A stretch of DNA of 16,336 bases from Halanaerobiales bacterium (GTDB lineage Bacteria > Bacillota_F > Halanaerobiia > Halanaerobiales > DTU029). Shown piece by piece: positions 15,415 to 16,336 of this stretch (the first letter of the stretch is position 1; each line of letters opens with the position of its first letter). Made by a program: the position numbers and the translations under genes. The notes below the pieces were generated by a model. The model had not been told where the DNA came from and did not search any database. It was given only the letters and a program-made list of their open reading frames with translations. The DNA lies in assembly GCA_016278415.1 (NCBI GenBank), contig JADQBV010000447.1, forward strand, positions 1 to 16,336, given 5' to 3'.

Positions 15415-15513
15415 ATGGCAGGCGGATATGGTTATGAGAGTGGTGCATTTGTTATATTTTTAATCCTTATCCTCTTAGTTTTAGGAGGAGGCTTCGGCAC
15501 TTACAGCAAATAG
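15415..15513 (+). CDS. YjcZ-like small Gly/Tyr-rich membrane peptide, copy 2
   Basis: This is a 32-residue peptide with the same plan as copy 1: MAGGYGYESGAF, helix VIFLILILLVL, then GGGFGTYSK. The 14-residue block FLILILLVLGGGFG is identical in both copies, yet 10 of its 14 codons differ by synonymous changes, so the protein sequence has been kept by selection and the copies are not recent. AAGGAGG again precedes the ATG (15401-15407). An intrinsic terminator follows 27 bases after the stop, so the two copies probably form a small operon. They would sit as single-span membrane peptides, possibly in spore envelopes. Confidence 0.85.
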   Translation: MAGGYGYESGAFVIFLILILLVLGGGFGTYSK

Positions 15514-15540
15514 CTTAAGCCCATTATAAAGAATAAGCTG

Positions 15541-15566
15541 AGCCAGCGGTAACTCCGTTGGCTTTT
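15541..15566 (+). terminator. Intrinsic terminator after the two YjcZ-like genes
   Basis: AGCCAGCGG (15541-15549), loop TAACT, and CCGTTGGCT (15555-15563) form a 9-bp stem with one G-U pair, followed by TTTT. It ends transcription of the small peptide pair on the plus strand. Confidence 0.85.
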
Positions 15567-15600
15567 ACATATTAATAATAAAAAAATTAAGGCAACCCCC

Positions 15601-15763
15601 TTAGTGGAGCATTACTTTAATTTGTAAATATTGATTAACATCTTTAAGAATTGATTCTATCTTCTCTAAACGCATATCAATCTAATATTAATCTTTTCTT
15701 TATCCTTATCGATAGTTCACTTTGATGGCGAGCTGATAATTGTAATCTTTTTCTAGATACCAT
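15601..15763 (-). pseudogene. Two small overlapping-phase reading frames, possible decayed small gene
   Basis: Within the 333-base stretch 15514-15846 between called genes, the minus strand has two short frames. One starts at the ATG at 15761-15763 and gives a basic 28-residue stretch, MVSRKRLQLSARHQSEL onward, ending at 15677. The other, one phase away, starts at the ATG at 15673-15675 and gives MRLEKIESILKDVNQYL plus a few residues, ending at 15601. A one-base shift near 15677 would fuse them into a roughly 54-residue charged helical protein. Neither start has a strong ribosome binding site, and I recognise no family. It may be a dead gene or chance. The rest of the stretch holds only the two terminators. 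Confidence 0.25.
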
Positions 15764-15793
15764 TTTAATATATATTTCCCACTAAAATTAGAT

Positions 15794-15838
15794 AAAAAAA
15801 GGGGGGGATAATTTTGATAATGAGAATGATAACCCCCC
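15794..15838 (-). terminator. Terminator of the gene at 15847 onward
   Basis: On the minus strand GGGGGG (15833-15838) can pair with a C7 run (15801-15807), followed directly by T7 (15794-15800). The loop is long (about 25 bases, A+T-rich), but the G/C stem and U-run eight bases past the stop codon make this a likely intrinsic terminator. Confidence 0.7.
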
Positions 15839-15846
15839 ATAATTAT

Positions 15847-16336
15847 TTAATTATTATATAAGGCACTATATCCAGATCCATAATATGTCGATTCGATAGA
15901 TCCAGAATCCACATTAATCTTTTCTAAATATGTCTCATATTCTCTAGCCCATTTTACCTGGTCGTATGGCTTTTCGTATCTTGAAGGAGTCATTGCAATA
16001 AATATAGTCGTCTGATTGCCTTGACCAAAATCTTCAAGTTCAATGGTAGCTTCATTGGAATTCTCTTCATGAGTTATTTCAGCATCATTATAATATCCTG
16101 CCGCATCAACAAAAACCCTTTCAATAGGTATAGCAGTTGTTAATTCTATTTCTGTATCTGTGGCATCCTTATTACCATTATTCTTCACAATTATGGAACT
16201 CCATAAATAATTACTGTTATTAATCTCCTCTTCCTCTTCTATTGCATCTTCAAACTCTGTAGAAAATCTCTCTGGTCCTCCAGCCCTATGTGTTAGGATA
16301 GTTGTCGTATGGATTAAATAGTGTATAATATAAGTA
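15847..16336 (-). CDS. Unrecognised acidic protein, C-terminal part (N-terminus outside window)
   Basis: The minus-strand frame is open from the window edge to TAA at 15847-15849, 162 codons. A GTG at 16186-16188 is an internal Val, because the frame stays open and coding-like upstream (GGPERFSTEFEDAI, then an EEEEE run). The protein is rich in Glu, Asp, Asn and Tyr with few basic residues. IIVKNNGNKDATDTEIELTT and the following strands resemble a beta-sandwich repeat of the DUF11/CARDB kind found in surface proteins (an N-N-G-x-x-x-A-T pattern), which suggests an external or cell-surface role. That is inference from pattern only. It ends in a Tyr/Gly/Ser-rich tail. A terminator follows eight bases after the stop. 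Confidence 0.8.
   Translation of the reverse strand, partial: TYIIHYLIHTTTILTHRAGGPERFSTEFEDAIEEEEEINNSNYLWSSIIVKNNGNKDATDTEIELTTAIPIERVFVDAAGYYNDAEITHEENSNEATIELEDFGQGNQTTIFIAMTPSRYEKPYDQVKWAREYETYLEKINVDSGSIESTYYGSGYSALYNN

Noticed and set aside
15813..15833. Fur-box-like sequence (GATAATGAGAATGATAA) in the loop of the terminator
   Set aside because: It agrees with the 19-base Fur consensus at most positions, but no promoter or gene start lies next to it; it sits past the stop of one gene in A+T-rich DNA, so it is most likely chance.

Overview
The window is A+T-rich DNA that looks like a low-GC, Gram-positive-type anaerobe (Bacillota; Halanaerobiales or Clostridia are the best guesses). 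The reasons are strong AAGGAGG-type ribosome binding sites, TTG and GTG starts used beside ATG, a bacterial V/A-type ATPase operon instead of an F-type one, a lipoprotein solute-binding protein, and a tandem pair of tiny Gly/Tyr-rich membrane peptides of the YjcZ sporulation type. The genus cannot be fixed from the sequence alone.

Layout. 1-718 (-): amino-acid ABC transporter binding lipoprotein, cut by the window edge, driven by an exact-consensus sigma-A promoter whose -35 lies in the loop of a 12-bp inverted repeat. 837-1080 (-): a small unrecognised gene that appears to carry a one-base frameshift. 1148-1767 (+): a toxin-antitoxin pair, AbrB-type antitoxin and Doc toxin, with a 4-base overlap. 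1828-3093 (-): APC-family amino-acid permease with its own promoter. 3268-11836 (-): nine-gene V/A-ATPase operon, read H(G)-C-I-K-F-E-A-B-D and closed by an intrinsic terminator at 3222-3257. 11837-12260: 424 bases without a gene, holding two inverted-repeat structures. 12261-14630 (-): a small ribbon-helix-helix-like protein followed by an OmpR-type response regulator and its histidine kinase. 14694-14815: a MITE-like element bounded by TTATA repeats, directly next to 14851-15172 (+), a 5'-truncated and frameshifted remnant of a DUF421/YetF gene. 15264-15513 (+): two 32-residue YjcZ-like peptides, followed by a terminator. 15601-15763: faint small reading frames. 15847-16336 (-): C-terminal part of an acidic, probably surface or secreted protein, cut by the window edge.

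How the genes work together. The V/A-ATPase operon encodes a full rotary machine: A3B3 catalytic head, D-F central shaft, C adapter, E and H(G) peripheral stalks, and the I and K membrane parts. In a fermenting anaerobe it would most likely hydrolyse ATP to build an H+ or Na+ gradient, which could in turn drive secondary transporters such as the neighbouring APC permease. The toxin-antitoxin pair, two-component system and remnant region look like independent modules. The stretch from about 14690 to 15850 is the most plastic part of the window, with a mobile repeat, a dead gene and small peptides.

No rRNA, tRNA, CRISPR array or recognisable riboswitch was seen. The ATPase operon itself is a known system. 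The items most worth a second look are its gene order, the proteolipid leader, the intercistronic hairpin, the paired micro-proteins, and the repeat elements.
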